Assembly: GCF_004329815.1 (NCBI RefSeq)
Contig: NZ_SJPE01000009.1
Span: forward strand, 1-64,000
DNA length: 64,000 nucleotides
DNA from: Flavobacterium silvisoli
GTDB taxonomy: Bacteria > Bacteroidota > Bacteroidia > Flavobacteriales > Flavobacteriaceae
Direction of reading: 5' to 3'
The notes beneath the pieces are model-generated. The model made no database searches, had not been told where the DNA came from, and saw only the letters and a list, made by a program, of their open reading frames with translations. A program made the translations under genes and the position numbers. Shown here piece after piece: positions 38,297 to 46,259 of this stretch. How positions within the stretch are numbered: the first letter of the stretch is position 1; each line of letters starts with the position of its first letter.

Positions 38297-40762
38297 ATGG
38301 ATTTTAAGAAATACGGTACAAAGGTCGACGATATACCTGTTCATATAAGCTTTAGAATTATTGAACTATTTTCTGCTGGATTGTATTCAAGCCCGAATAA
38401 AGCTTTCGAGGAATTAGTGAGTAATTCATATGACGCACTAGCTAATAAGGTTGCTGTATTTCTACCTCTTGACAAGTTGAAGGAAGACTCGGTAATTTGG
38501 GTATGTGACAACGGAAGCTCAATGAATAAAGAAGGGCTTAAAAATCTTTGGATGATTGGTGAATCTGTTAAAAATGGAGCAGAACAGGAATCCAGACCAT
38601 TGATTGGTAAATTTGGTATTGGTAAATTAGCGACATACATCCTAACTTATGAACTGACCTATATCTGTAAAACAGCTGACGGTTATTTCGCGGTTAAAAT
38701 GGATTATCGAAATATCACAAAAACCACAGAACAAATTAAGTTAGATGAGATACAACTTTCTGAAGATAATGTAAAAGAACTTCTTTCGCCATACATCAAT
38801 CCTGGAGGTCAAAAATTTCTCCCTTTTACGCTTTGGGGTGAAAATTCAGAGCCAACGTGGACCTTTACGATAATGAGCAATCTGAAACCAAAGGTATCAG
38901 AAATCAGTGAAGGCCGATTAAAGTGGATTTTGTCAACAGCTTTGCCACTGAACCCTAACTTTGAATTATATTATAACGGAGATTTATTAAAATCAAGCAA
39001 GGAAAAACAAAAGCCTATAAAGATTTGGAAATTTGGCGATGACGAAGATGCAGTTGCCAAAAAGTTTGTCGATTATGAAATAGGAGATGATGAGAATGGT
39101 CCTTACATAGATATGCCGAACGTTAAAAAAGTAAGGGGCCAGGTGGAACTCTATGCTGATTCTCTTGTAAAAGGTAAATCACAGGATTGGGGGCGAAGCC
39201 ACGGGATATTCCTAACGATTAGAAAGCGCTTGATTAATCTTGATGATCCTTTGTTAGGTATGCCAGCAATGACCCACGGGGTTTTTAATAGAATACGAAT
39301 AATGGTTGAGGCAGATGGCCTAAACGATTACATTACTTCTACCCGAGAGTCAATAAAAGATAGTTCGGCGTTTGAAGACTTAAAGAAATATATTCAAAGA
39401 AAGTTTACCGAAGCCAGAGAGTTCTACTTTTCTAAAATTGAAGAAGAGGAAAAGAAAAGCAGAGCCTCATACAAAATATCGAATGCTGCTGGTAGTATGT
39501 CGAGAAGACCTCTTCTTGTGGCGGCCAAAAAGTTCTTCGCTGGAGAAATTTCCAATCTGCTGTTGACTGAGATTCCTTCTGATTTGTCTTTTGAACAAAA
39601 AAATGAGATTATTGAGCGGTTAGAATTTGACCTTACCAGCGAATCAGGAATAATAAAGGACGTTAAATGGGTTGCTTTATTGCCGGAAGACCCTGTTGCT
39701 AAATTTAATTTAGTAGATGGTGTTGCAAACATTAATTTAATGCATCCTTTTTTTGCAAACTTTATTGAAGATTTGAAAAACCCACTGCCTTTCCAGTTGT
39801 TTGCATTAACTGAAATCTTAACGGAAGTATCCTTAATTGAACAAGGTGTTGATGAAGAGCAGATTAAAGAGATTATGTATCGGCGTGACAGTATACTTAG
39901 AGAGTTAACGTTTAGTGATAAGCAAAATGCACCAGCTGTGGCAAGCCTCATTAAAGCAACCTTAAATAATCCTGATGGATTAGAAGATGCTTTAGTGAAA
40001 GCGTTTACTTCTCTTGGATTTGAAACAAATCCAATTGGAAAGAGCGGTAATCCCGATGGAATTGCCACTGCTTATTTGGGACATAAACACTCTACTGAAA
40101 ATTATAAAATTACATTTGATGCCAAAAGTACCAACAAAGATAAGATTATGGCCGGTACAGCCCATATTTCTGGGGTTGATAGGCATCGTAGAGATCACAA
40201 TGCAAATTATGCAGTAATTGTTGCAATTGATTTTCAAGGTGCAACTGATGAAAATTCTGCGGTCAATAAGGAAGCACGGAATCTAAAAGTTAATCTCATT
40301 AGAGCTAAAGATTTAATGAGTCTAATTTTACTCGCTGGTCCTAAACAATTAGGTTTGACAGAACTAAGACCGTTATTTGAAAATTGCCATTCTGTTATTG
40401 ATACCTCGAAATGGATAAATGACTTGAAAGCCAAAGTTATCGATCGCGGACCTATTAAGGAAGTTCTGCAGGCTGCATACAAGTTAACAAAAGATGATAC
40501 TGAAAGACCGAATATAACAGCTATCAGATCGGAATTAAAATATAATTTTGGGCTTCCAGATATATCATCACCTACAATAGTACAAATTGTTCAAAGCTTA
40601 AAAACGTTAGTGCCTAGTTATATTTCTTATGAAAATGATTTGGTTAGTTTGCAAAGTACTCCTGAAATAATTTTGAATGCCCTAAATCAAACTTCAAACG
40701 ATTCCGACATCCCTTACGAATTTAGGGATATATATATCGATGCTTTTGGTTTAAATGATTAA
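38297..40762 (+). CDS. MORC/HSP90-type ATPase with C-terminal PD-(D/E)XK-like nuclease domain (821 aa)
   Basis: GHKL ATPase motifs are in order: N-box FEELVSNSYDA (about 37-47), G1 WVCDNGSSM (about 68-76), G2 LIGKFGIGKLAT (about 103-114), followed by a transducer-like S5 fold. From about 560, a nuclease-like region contains PDGIATAYLG and ITFDAKSTNKD (about 585-613), giving PD...D-x-K. MORC-type GHKL ATPases in restriction operons are documented by comparative genomics (Iyer, Abhiman and Aravind). ATP-driven dimer closure could clamp DNA before cleavage. It abuts the methyltransferase, so it is likely the restriction component; the downstream genes suggest an extra regulatory layer. Confidence 0.8.
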   Translation: MDFKKYGTKVDDIPVHISFRIIELFSAGLYSSPNKAFEELVSNSYDALANKVAVFLPLDKLKEDSVIWVCDNGSSMNKEGLKNLWMIGESVKNGAEQESRPLIGKFGIGKLATYILTYELTYICKTADGYFAVKMDYRNITKTTEQIKLDEIQLSEDNVKELLSPYINPGGQKFLPFTLWGENSEPTWTFTIMSNLKPKVSEISEGRLKWILSTALPLNPNFELYYNGDLLKSSKEKQKPIKIWKFGDDEDAVAKKFVDYEIGDDENGPYIDMPNVKKVRGQVELYADSLVKGKSQDWGRSHGIFLTIRKRLINLDDPLLGMPAMTHGVFNRIRIMVEADGLNDYITSTRESIKDSSAFEDLKKYIQRKFTEAREFYFSKIEEEEKKSRASYKISNAAGSMSRRPLLVAAKKFFAGEISNLLLTEIPSDLSFEQKNEIIERLEFDLTSESGIIKDVKWVALLPEDPVAKFNLVDGVANINLMHPFFANFIEDLKNPLPFQLFALTEILTEVSLIEQGVDEEQIKEIMYRRDSILRELTFSDKQNAPAVASLIKATLNNPDGLEDALVKAFTSLGFETNPIGKSGNPDGIATAYLGHKHSTENYKITFDAKSTNKDKIMAGTAHISGVDRHRRDHNANYAVIVAIDFQGATDENSAVNKEARNLKVNLIRAKDLMSLILLAGPKQLGLTELRPLFENCHSVIDTSKWINDLKAKVIDRGPIKEVLQAAYKLTKDDTERPNITAIRSELKYNFGLPDISSPTIVQIVQSLKTLVPSYISYENDLVSLQSTPEIILNALNQTSNDSDIPYEFRDIYIDAFGLND

Positions 40763-40791
40763 TCGTGATTCTCAATATAAAATAGATAATA

Positions 40792-43017
40792 ATGGGAGTA
40801 ATACATAAAGATAGTCAACCTTTTGAGCCTTATGCTAGGCTTATGAATATTTTAGGTGATCAATTGATTACCGATAGAAAAATTGCCGTAGTTGAGATTG
40901 TCAAAAATTCTTATGATGCCGATGCAGAAAGTGTTAAAGTAAAATTCTTTAATCTTGATAACTATGGAAAAAATTATCTTCCTGTAAATGAGCAACCCTA
41001 TATTGAAATAGAAGATGATGGTGACGGCATGAGTCTGGAAATAATTAAAAAAGTCTGGCTGAGACCGGCTACACCAAATAAAATTACCAAGAAAAAATTA
41101 AAAGAAAACCTAACAACTAAGGGGCGGATAATTCAAGGAGAAAAAGGTATCGGTCGATTTGCCATTCATAAACTTGGAGAAAAAATAGAGCTATTTACAA
41201 AGGCCCTTGGAAATGATGAAGTAAAATTGGAAATGGATTTTACTGATTTTGACCCTGAAAAGGCGGACTTGTTCACACCGATGGATGACTACAAGCTTTT
41301 GAATAAAGTTTTTAATAATTGGTACGTTAATAAGCCGGCTGAAGTTATTACTAAACAAAAAGGTACAGTAATCAGGATATTCAACTTAAGGGAGCGATGG
41401 AAAATTGAGGATTTAGAAGATTTATATAAATCTATCCAACGATTAATACCTCCGACAGATGAAAATGCCAAACGATTAGGCATCGATTTTCATCAAGATT
41501 TTGGAATTGATTTGTATAATGACGGAGAATTATTTGTTGCCGAAAATATTACCACCTTTAAAGATGTAATTGAGCGCGCCCAATATACTATGATTGGCGA
41601 AGTGGATAATGACGGATATTTAGAATTTAATTATAAATCTCAGTCGCCAGTTCGCAGTTTTTCAAAGGAAGTTAATTTAATGAGCCGTGAAGCATTATCT
41701 AAGGAAAATTATGTTTCATATTCTATTGAAAAGCGGTTTTACGATAAAGCAAAGAAAACATTGGTTCGCAAACCTTTATCAGGTCCTTTCAAATTCACAT
41801 TCTATGCTTTTGACCTTGCCAAACCGGATAGAACTATATTGAATAAAGATATTGAAAATTTTATCAAAGATAATTTTGTATTTGTTTTACGAGATGGAGT
41901 GCGAGTTTATCCATACGGTGAGAAAGGAATTGACTGGCTTAACCTCGACAAACTAAGATCTACTGTGCGTGCGGGATGGTTTATTAGTTACAATGATTTA
42001 ACAGGATTTGTATATATCAGCGACGATCATAACCAGCGACTAAAAGATTCTTCCAATAGACAAGGAATAATGGATATTGATGGTGCATTGGAGGATTTTA
42101 AAAGCATGGTTACTGCAGTTACAGAAATCTTCAATACAGAGATTAAGATTGATAAGAATAAAATTGAACTCAACAAAAAAGTTGCTATAAAAGATTCTTC
42201 GGATATACTTACAAAATCATTCAATTCGTTTAAAGCAGTTTTAGAGAAAACTGAAAATAGAGATGTATTAGAGAAAGCCAATAGTTTCCTTGATACCGTG
42301 CAGAAACATAATAAATTAATGCGCGATAGAATGGAAACTGTTGAAGACTTAGCTGGACTTGGAATGGCTGTCGAAAAAGCTTCTCACGATTCACTGACTT
42401 TGTTATCTACTATGCGGGCTAATGTTCTTGATTTTAGGAAAAAAGCGCTACATGGAGATTATAAGAATGAAAATTTAGTTTCATTATTGACAGAATTGGA
42501 CGAAAACTTAAGTTTTGTGTTTGAAGAAATGCAGATAATTCAGCCGCTATTTAAAGCTCAACGTAAAGCTGCTCAAGATATAAGTATTATTGAGTGTGTC
42601 GAAAAAGTTGTTCAATATTTTAGGCGAGACTTGCATGGGAAAATTGAAGTTGAAATTGTCAAGTCGAAAGATTTAGTCATTCATACTAATAAAGGACTGA
42701 TTTTGCAGATACTTATAAATTTGATTGACAATGCAATTTATTGGGTAAACAAAAATGAATCGTATGACAAGAAAATAATGATTTCTATAAACGCTGTGGA
42801 AAAATCATTAACTATTGCGGATAATGGTCCAGGTGTTAGGGAAGATGTTACAGAAGCTATCTTTTCAGAATTTTTTTCACTTAAAACAGATGGTCGTGGG
42901 CTGGGTTTATACATTGTGAAAGAAATCCTCTTTAGAATAAATGGTGAAATTTACTTAAATAACAGGGAAGATGCGAAAATCTTGCCTGGAGCAAATTTCG
43001 TAGTAAACTTTAATTAG
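40792..43017 (+). CDS. Double-GHKL protein: HSP90-like ATPase plus histidine-kinase-like module (741 aa)
   Basis: Two ATP-binding domains in one chain. The first, at the N-terminus, has VEIVKNSYDADA (about 35-46), IEIEDDGDGM and GEKGIGRFAIHKL. A coiled linker follows, then a histidine-kinase dimerisation-like helix with LGMAVEKASHDSLTLL (about 523-538; the His is a candidate phospho-acceptor). A second HATPase has LILQILINLIDNAIYW (about 635-650), IADNGPGV and GRGLGLYIVKEI (about 701-712). The next gene encodes a receiver-like domain, so the pair looks like a two-component module placed inside a restriction operon. No membrane segment, so it acts in the cytoplasm. Confidence 0.8.
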   Translation: MGVIHKDSQPFEPYARLMNILGDQLITDRKIAVVEIVKNSYDADAESVKVKFFNLDNYGKNYLPVNEQPYIEIEDDGDGMSLEIIKKVWLRPATPNKITKKKLKENLTTKGRIIQGEKGIGRFAIHKLGEKIELFTKALGNDEVKLEMDFTDFDPEKADLFTPMDDYKLLNKVFNNWYVNKPAEVITKQKGTVIRIFNLRERWKIEDLEDLYKSIQRLIPPTDENAKRLGIDFHQDFGIDLYNDGELFVAENITTFKDVIERAQYTMIGEVDNDGYLEFNYKSQSPVRSFSKEVNLMSREALSKENYVSYSIEKRFYDKAKKTLVRKPLSGPFKFTFYAFDLAKPDRTILNKDIENFIKDNFVFVLRDGVRVYPYGEKGIDWLNLDKLRSTVRAGWFISYNDLTGFVYISDDHNQRLKDSSNRQGIMDIDGALEDFKSMVTAVTEIFNTEIKIDKNKIELNKKVAIKDSSDILTKSFNSFKAVLEKTENRDVLEKANSFLDTVQKHNKLMRDRMETVEDLAGLGMAVEKASHDSLTLLSTMRANVLDFRKKALHGDYKNENLVSLLTELDENLSFVFEEMQIIQPLFKAQRKAAQDISIIECVEKVVQYFRRDLHGKIEVEIVKSKDLVIHTNKGLILQILINLIDNAIYWVNKNESYDKKIMISINAVEKSLTIADNGPGVREDVTEAIFSEFFSLKTDGRGLGLYIVKEILFRINGEIYLNNREDAKILPGANFVVNFN

Positions 43018-43023
43018 TATTGA

Positions 43024-44247
43024 ATGGAAGGAGTTATTTTATATGCTGATGATCACGTTTTTGATAATAACGAGTTTGTCAATAAACTTTTTAATAAATT
43101 TAATTCAGATGGTAACTACTCTATTTTACCAATTAACAATTTAAATGTTCTAGAAAAAGCTGTTTCATCAATTTCAACTTTTAAAGCAATAATACTGGAT
43201 TGGAATTTTAAAAGAGAATTAAGCGAAGAAGATAAAGAATTAGGAGTTAAAGCCACAGATGAAAACCCCTTAAGTTTTTTAAGACAAAAAACAGTTTATT
43301 CATTAATCTATATTTATTCGCAAGAGGATTTACCTGAAGATATTATAGCAGAGCTTCAAGCACTATATCCAAATAAGATATTTTTTGACAAAAAAGATAT
43401 TACGAATGATTTAGATAATGAATTTGAAAAAATAACAAAAGGTATTAGAGACTTTGAAGATAAAAATGGCCACCTAGTAGTACCATTTGTTTGGGGAAAA
43501 GCCATAAATGAAGCATCGCAAAAAATATTTTCTGAACTAGAATCTGCCGATAAATTTTGGATTAAAGAATTATATTATAGTTCGGCAAGAGGAATTGATA
43601 AAGCAGGCATACCAAAAGCTGTTGAAGTTGAGCCAACAATTGAAGTAATAAATTTGTTTCAAAATATATTGTCAGAAAGATTAATCCAGAACGTGGAATT
43701 GAAGGATGCAATTACAGATTATTCAATTAAAAATTTTACTGAGATACCTGGTGCCAGCGCCATAATAAATCTTTATTCAAAACTATATTACACAAAGACG
43801 CTAGTTACCGATACTGTAATGACCGGTGATGTATATCTTTTAAAGGAGGACTGCTATGGAATTATAATTTCACCAGAATGTGACATGATGAAACTGATTA
43901 AAAAAAATGAACTAGTTGAGATGATATGTTTCTGTAAAGACGATTTTAAAAATAATATCAATTCATTTTGCAAGTCTCAGGATGAAATTAAGAGAGCATA
44001 TAATCAAGAAATTGCGGCAATACATCTTTTGCCAATTTTTCCTTTTGCAGGTTCAGAAGAGACAGCACTTATTGATTTTAGATTTTCACTAACCCTCGTG
44101 AAAGGTAAGTACTTGGAGACTCGGAGGCAAAATCGTTCAGTTAAGATTAATACTCCTTATATACAGCAATTACGTCAAAGATATCTTTCATATATTGGTC
44201 GTGTGGGTGTTCCAACCATTCCAGATAGTTTGCGAACGGTAAATTAA
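43024..44247 (+). CDS. Receiver-like protein, last gene of the MORC operon (407 aa)
   Basis: The first 130 residues resemble a response-regulator receiver: acidic pair Asp9-Asp10 (LYADDHVFD), putative phospho-acceptor Asp59 at the end of a strand (AIILDWNFK), then SLIYIYSQEDLPEDI and IFFDKKD in the place of the Thr/Lys strands. The remaining 270 residues are not a DNA-binding domain I know; they include YYGIIISPECDMMK-type motifs (actual segment CYGIIISPECDMM) and end with a helical, basic tail. It starts 6 bp after the kinase-like gene. The output may be protein interaction with the MORC nuclease rather than transcription; this is inference. Confidence 0.65.
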   Translation: MEGVILYADDHVFDNNEFVNKLFNKFNSDGNYSILPINNLNVLEKAVSSISTFKAIILDWNFKRELSEEDKELGVKATDENPLSFLRQKTVYSLIYIYSQEDLPEDIIAELQALYPNKIFFDKKDITNDLDNEFEKITKGIRDFEDKNGHLVVPFVWGKAINEASQKIFSELESADKFWIKELYYSSARGIDKAGIPKAVEVEPTIEVINLFQNILSERLIQNVELKDAITDYSIKNFTEIPGASAIINLYSKLYYTKTLVTDTVMTGDVYLLKEDCYGIIISPECDMMKLIKKNELVEMICFCKDDFKNNINSFCKSQDEIKRAYNQEIAAIHLLPIFPFAGSEETALIDFRFSLTLVKGKYLETRRQNRSVKINTPYIQQLRQRYLSYIGRVGVPTIPDSLRTVN

Positions 44248-44319
44248 CAGTTTGAAAAACAAATATTATAGTGTTTAATTCTAGACTAGGGATAAAACTC
44301 GAAAAGTTATGTGTAGTTT

Positions 44320-45057
44320 TTACTTTCTTCTGTAAATGCACTCTAAATAACCGATATTTGATTCTTCTTTAGTGGACTTAAGTTCTTCCTCTCTATCTTG
44401 GGAATCAAATACCTGATGTTCATCTAACACACTTTCATGCCATTTAATCTCCAATTCTCTTGAAAATTTTGATCTAACACTTTGAACCGTATCGGAAATC
44501 ATGATTCTTTCAAAGTTTTTGTTATCAAAGAGTCTAGATAGGTCCGTCTCTGAAAAAAAATGTTTATAATATTGATGCATTCCAGGATTTGGCGACTTGA
44601 AGTAAGAATGAGATTTTGAGTGGGCTTTAATATAAATTAATGAACCTTTTTGCGTTCTTGAAGCTATTTGATCAATTATTTTGCTACAGTCTTCCAAGGT
44701 GAAAAAATGTAAAAAATCAAACATGATCACTAAAGAGAATATTTCTTTAGGAATTTCTTTTTTAGGAATCGTTATATTTAATAGATGTAATTTTCCAGCC
44801 TCTTTTCCAGCATATAACTCGATTCTTTTTTTCAGAAGGTTTAACTGAAAGTCTTCATTGTCAATTGCAAAAATTTCTTTTCCCTTTTTTGAATATTCGA
44901 CAAGAAAACTGCTTTGACCACATCCTAATTCAAGTATTGGACCCTCAATGAATTCATCTTCGAAATTCCTCAAGAGATTGTGATTTTTGTGAATCATTAA
45001 TTCATTAGGACATAATTCATTGTATAATTCCCAATACATTCTTAAAGTTTCATCCAT
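44320..45057 (-). CDS. Class I SAM-dependent methyltransferase (245 aa)
   Basis: Motif I ILELGCGQSSFLVEYSKKG (about 41-59), the acidic end of strand 2 (IFAIDNEDFQ), and a later strand VIMFDFLHFFTLEDC identify a Rossmann-fold methyltransferase of the Methyltransf_11/23 kind. There is no DNA-methylase catalytic motif (no DPPY/SPPY), so it more likely modifies a small molecule, peptide or protein. It is convergent with the MORC operon and separated from the HTH gene upstream by that gene's terminator. Role unknown; its position in the island could be accidental. Confidence 0.75.
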   Translation of the reverse strand: MDETLRMYWELYNELCPNELMIHKNHNLLRNFEDEFIEGPILELGCGQSSFLVEYSKKGKEIFAIDNEDFQLNLLKKRIELYAGKEAGKLHLLNITIPKKEIPKEIFSLVIMFDFLHFFTLEDCSKIIDQIASRTQKGSLIYIKAHSKSHSYFKSPNPGMHQYYKHFFSETDLSRLFDNKNFERIMISDTVQSVRSKFSRELEIKWHESVLDEHQVFDSQDREEELKSTKEESNIGYLECIYRRK

Positions 45058-45110
45058 TGTTATTTGAATTGAGTTAAAAGATGTTGATTACTAAGAATAA
45101 AGTTATTAAA

Positions 45111-45134
45111 AAAAGATGCTGAGAGGCATCTTTT
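45111..45134 (-). terminator. Terminator of the XRE gene (works best on the minus strand)
   Basis: Stem AAAAGATGC (45111-45119) / GCATCTTTT (45126-45134) with a 6-nt loop. Read on the minus strand it is followed by a run of T's. It separates the HTH gene from the methyltransferase. Confidence 0.8.
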
Positions 45135-45184
45135 CTTTTGACATTAATTAAAATATAACAAACTCTTTGGTCTGTATTTGTTTT

Positions 45185-45406
45185 TTACATTTCTATTAGT
45201 TTAAAAAAATCGGAGAGTTTGATATTTCTTGCTTCACAGATTTTATTCAAAGTGTATAAAGTTATGGTGTATTTTTTATCGTTAAATATTCTTCTGGCTG
45301 TCTTTTCTTCAATATTATGATTTAAAGCAAACTGAGTTTTTGCTTGTTCATTGCCAATCCATTCTTTAGCTATGTAATCACATATTTTTCTGTTCAAATC
45401 TGCCAT
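45185..45406 (-). CDS. XRE-type helix-turn-helix regulator (73 aa)
   Basis: 73 residues, MADLNRKICDYIAKEWIGNE at the start, then a five-helix XRE DNA-binding fold (AKTQFALNHNIEEKTARRIF as the HTH; TLYTLNKICEARNIKLSDFF as helices 4-5). It has no effector domain, so it is probably a simple repressor. A perfect 20-bp palindrome lies 33-52 bp upstream of its start, and an outward-facing promoter with a folded RNA lies beyond. It is monocistronic, closed by a hairpin terminator. Confidence 0.8.
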   Translation of the reverse strand: MADLNRKICDYIAKEWIGNEQAKTQFALNHNIEEKTARRIFNDKKYTITLYTLNKICEARNIKLSDFFKLIEM

Positions 45407-45438
45407 ATAGACAAATTAAGATGTTATAGATTAAAATT

Positions 45439-45458
45439 AATCGGACAGCTGTCCGATT
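45439..45458. promoter_or_regulatory. Perfect 20-bp palindrome, candidate operator
   Basis: AATCGGACAGCTGTCCGATT is fully self-complementary. It is GC-rich in AT-rich surroundings and lies between the XRE gene and a rightward TATATTTG box. The likely role is autoregulation by the XRE protein and control of the RNA to the right. Confidence 0.7.
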
Positions 45459-45473
45459 GTAGGAATTATTTAT

Positions 45474-45481
45474 TATATTTG
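45474..45481 (+). promoter_or_regulatory. -7 promoter box for the candidate RNA
   Basis: TATATTTG matches TAnnTTTG. The -33 region would overlap the palindrome at 45439-45458, which suits repression. Expected transcription start is near 45488. Confidence 0.5.
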
Positions 45482-45499
45482 TATCAGAATATATAAATT

Positions 45500-45677
45500 T
45501 GCGATTCTTCAAATACAATATTGAAGCATTCGCTTTGAATCTCGCATCGTAAAACTGGTAATTTTAGCAACGAGATGATAAGTGTAAATGCTCACGCTCC
45601 TAGGGCGTGGGCTCACTTATTGTTGCAAGGTATACCAGTGCCTACGATGCAGTAAGCTGAGTTCCGCGCCTTTTTTT
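45500..45677 (+). ncRNA. Candidate structured non-coding RNA
   Basis: Nested perfect helices: GCATCGTA 45544-45551 with TACGATGC 45643-45650; ACTGGTA 45554-45560 with TACCAGT 45633-45639; GCAAC 45567-45571 with GTTGC 45622-45626; ATAAGTG 45578-45584 with CACTTAT 45614-45620; CTCACGC 45591-45597 with GCGTGGG 45605-45611. An upstream helix (TGCGA-TTC 45500-45507 with GAA-TCGCA 45537-45546) uses bases needed by the outer stem, so two folds compete. A T7 run at 45671-45677 could end the transcript. The only sizeable open frame across it has no protein character. It does not match any RNA family I can name. Confidence 0.6.
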
Positions 45678-45836
45678 ATGCGTTACACTCTGCTACACGA
45701 TTCACTTTTATTTTTACTGATTGTTATGAAACAGTTGTGTGTGGAATTTCCATACATGAGGTTCTCGATATATCCGCCAAGGCGGACACTCGAACTGACG
45801 GAATCATAAATAATAGACCCTGCCTCAACGCCATTG

Positions 45837-46088
45837 GAATTACGAATTATGAATTACGAATTACGAATTACGAATTATGAATTATGAATTACAAGTGGTT
45901 AAGTTGTTTAATTTATTTTATTCCGCGGCGCTCCAAACAATTCGGCTGCGCCTCGGGCGAGTTGGATTATGAAATTAAAAATTGTTGGGGCGGGTTTATT
46001 TAATTATGAATTATGAATTACGAATTACGAATTACGAATTATGAATTACGAATTATGAATTACGTCCTTCGACAAGCTCAGGATGACA
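45837..46088. repeat. GAATTAT/GAATTAC heptamer arrays and a CCTTCGACAAGCTCAGG element
   Basis: Heptamer arrays at 45837-45892 and about 46001-46063 flank a GC-rich stretch (about 45928-45972). Next to the second array is TCCTTCGACAAGCTCAGGAT followed by GACA (46065-46088), the same interspersed element as at 19489, 46483 and 56401. The rest of 45680-46259 shows no gene; it should hold the susC promoter, which I cannot place. Confidence 0.75.
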
Positions 46089-46171
46089 AAGTTTGAACGA
46101 CAAGAAAACAATTATTAATCCTTTAACGCTACAGCCTATGGTATAACAAACACAACGAACTTAAAACACAA

Positions 46172-46208
46172 AAAAAAAGGCCCTCTGCATCTTCTTGGCG
46201 GTTGAACA
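46172..46208 (-). terminator. Possible minus-strand terminator in the susC leader
   Basis: CCTCTG/CAGAGG stem with a long loop. Read on the minus strand it is followed by about ten T's. No minus-strand protein gene feeds into it, so it may end an antisense RNA, or simply be a leader hairpin of the susC mRNA on the plus strand. Confidence 0.35.
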
Positions 46209-46259
46209 GAGGACCGGTAGACAAACAAAACTAATGTTTCATTTAACTAAACCAAAAAT

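Noticed and set aside
23762..44247. Known systems such as BREX, Zorya, Druantia or Gabija
   Set aside because: None of their marker genes (for example PglZ, ZorA/B, DruE, or a GajA-type OLD nuclease) is seen; shared features are limited to generic helicase, ATPase and methyltransferase folds.
45500..45677. Retron-type msr-msd RNA
   Set aside because: No reverse transcriptase gene is present nearby, so the folded RNA cannot be called a retron on current evidence.
45588..45809. 73-codon plus-strand frame
   Set aside because: It begins inside the folded RNA, has no protein character, and crosses the T7 run.
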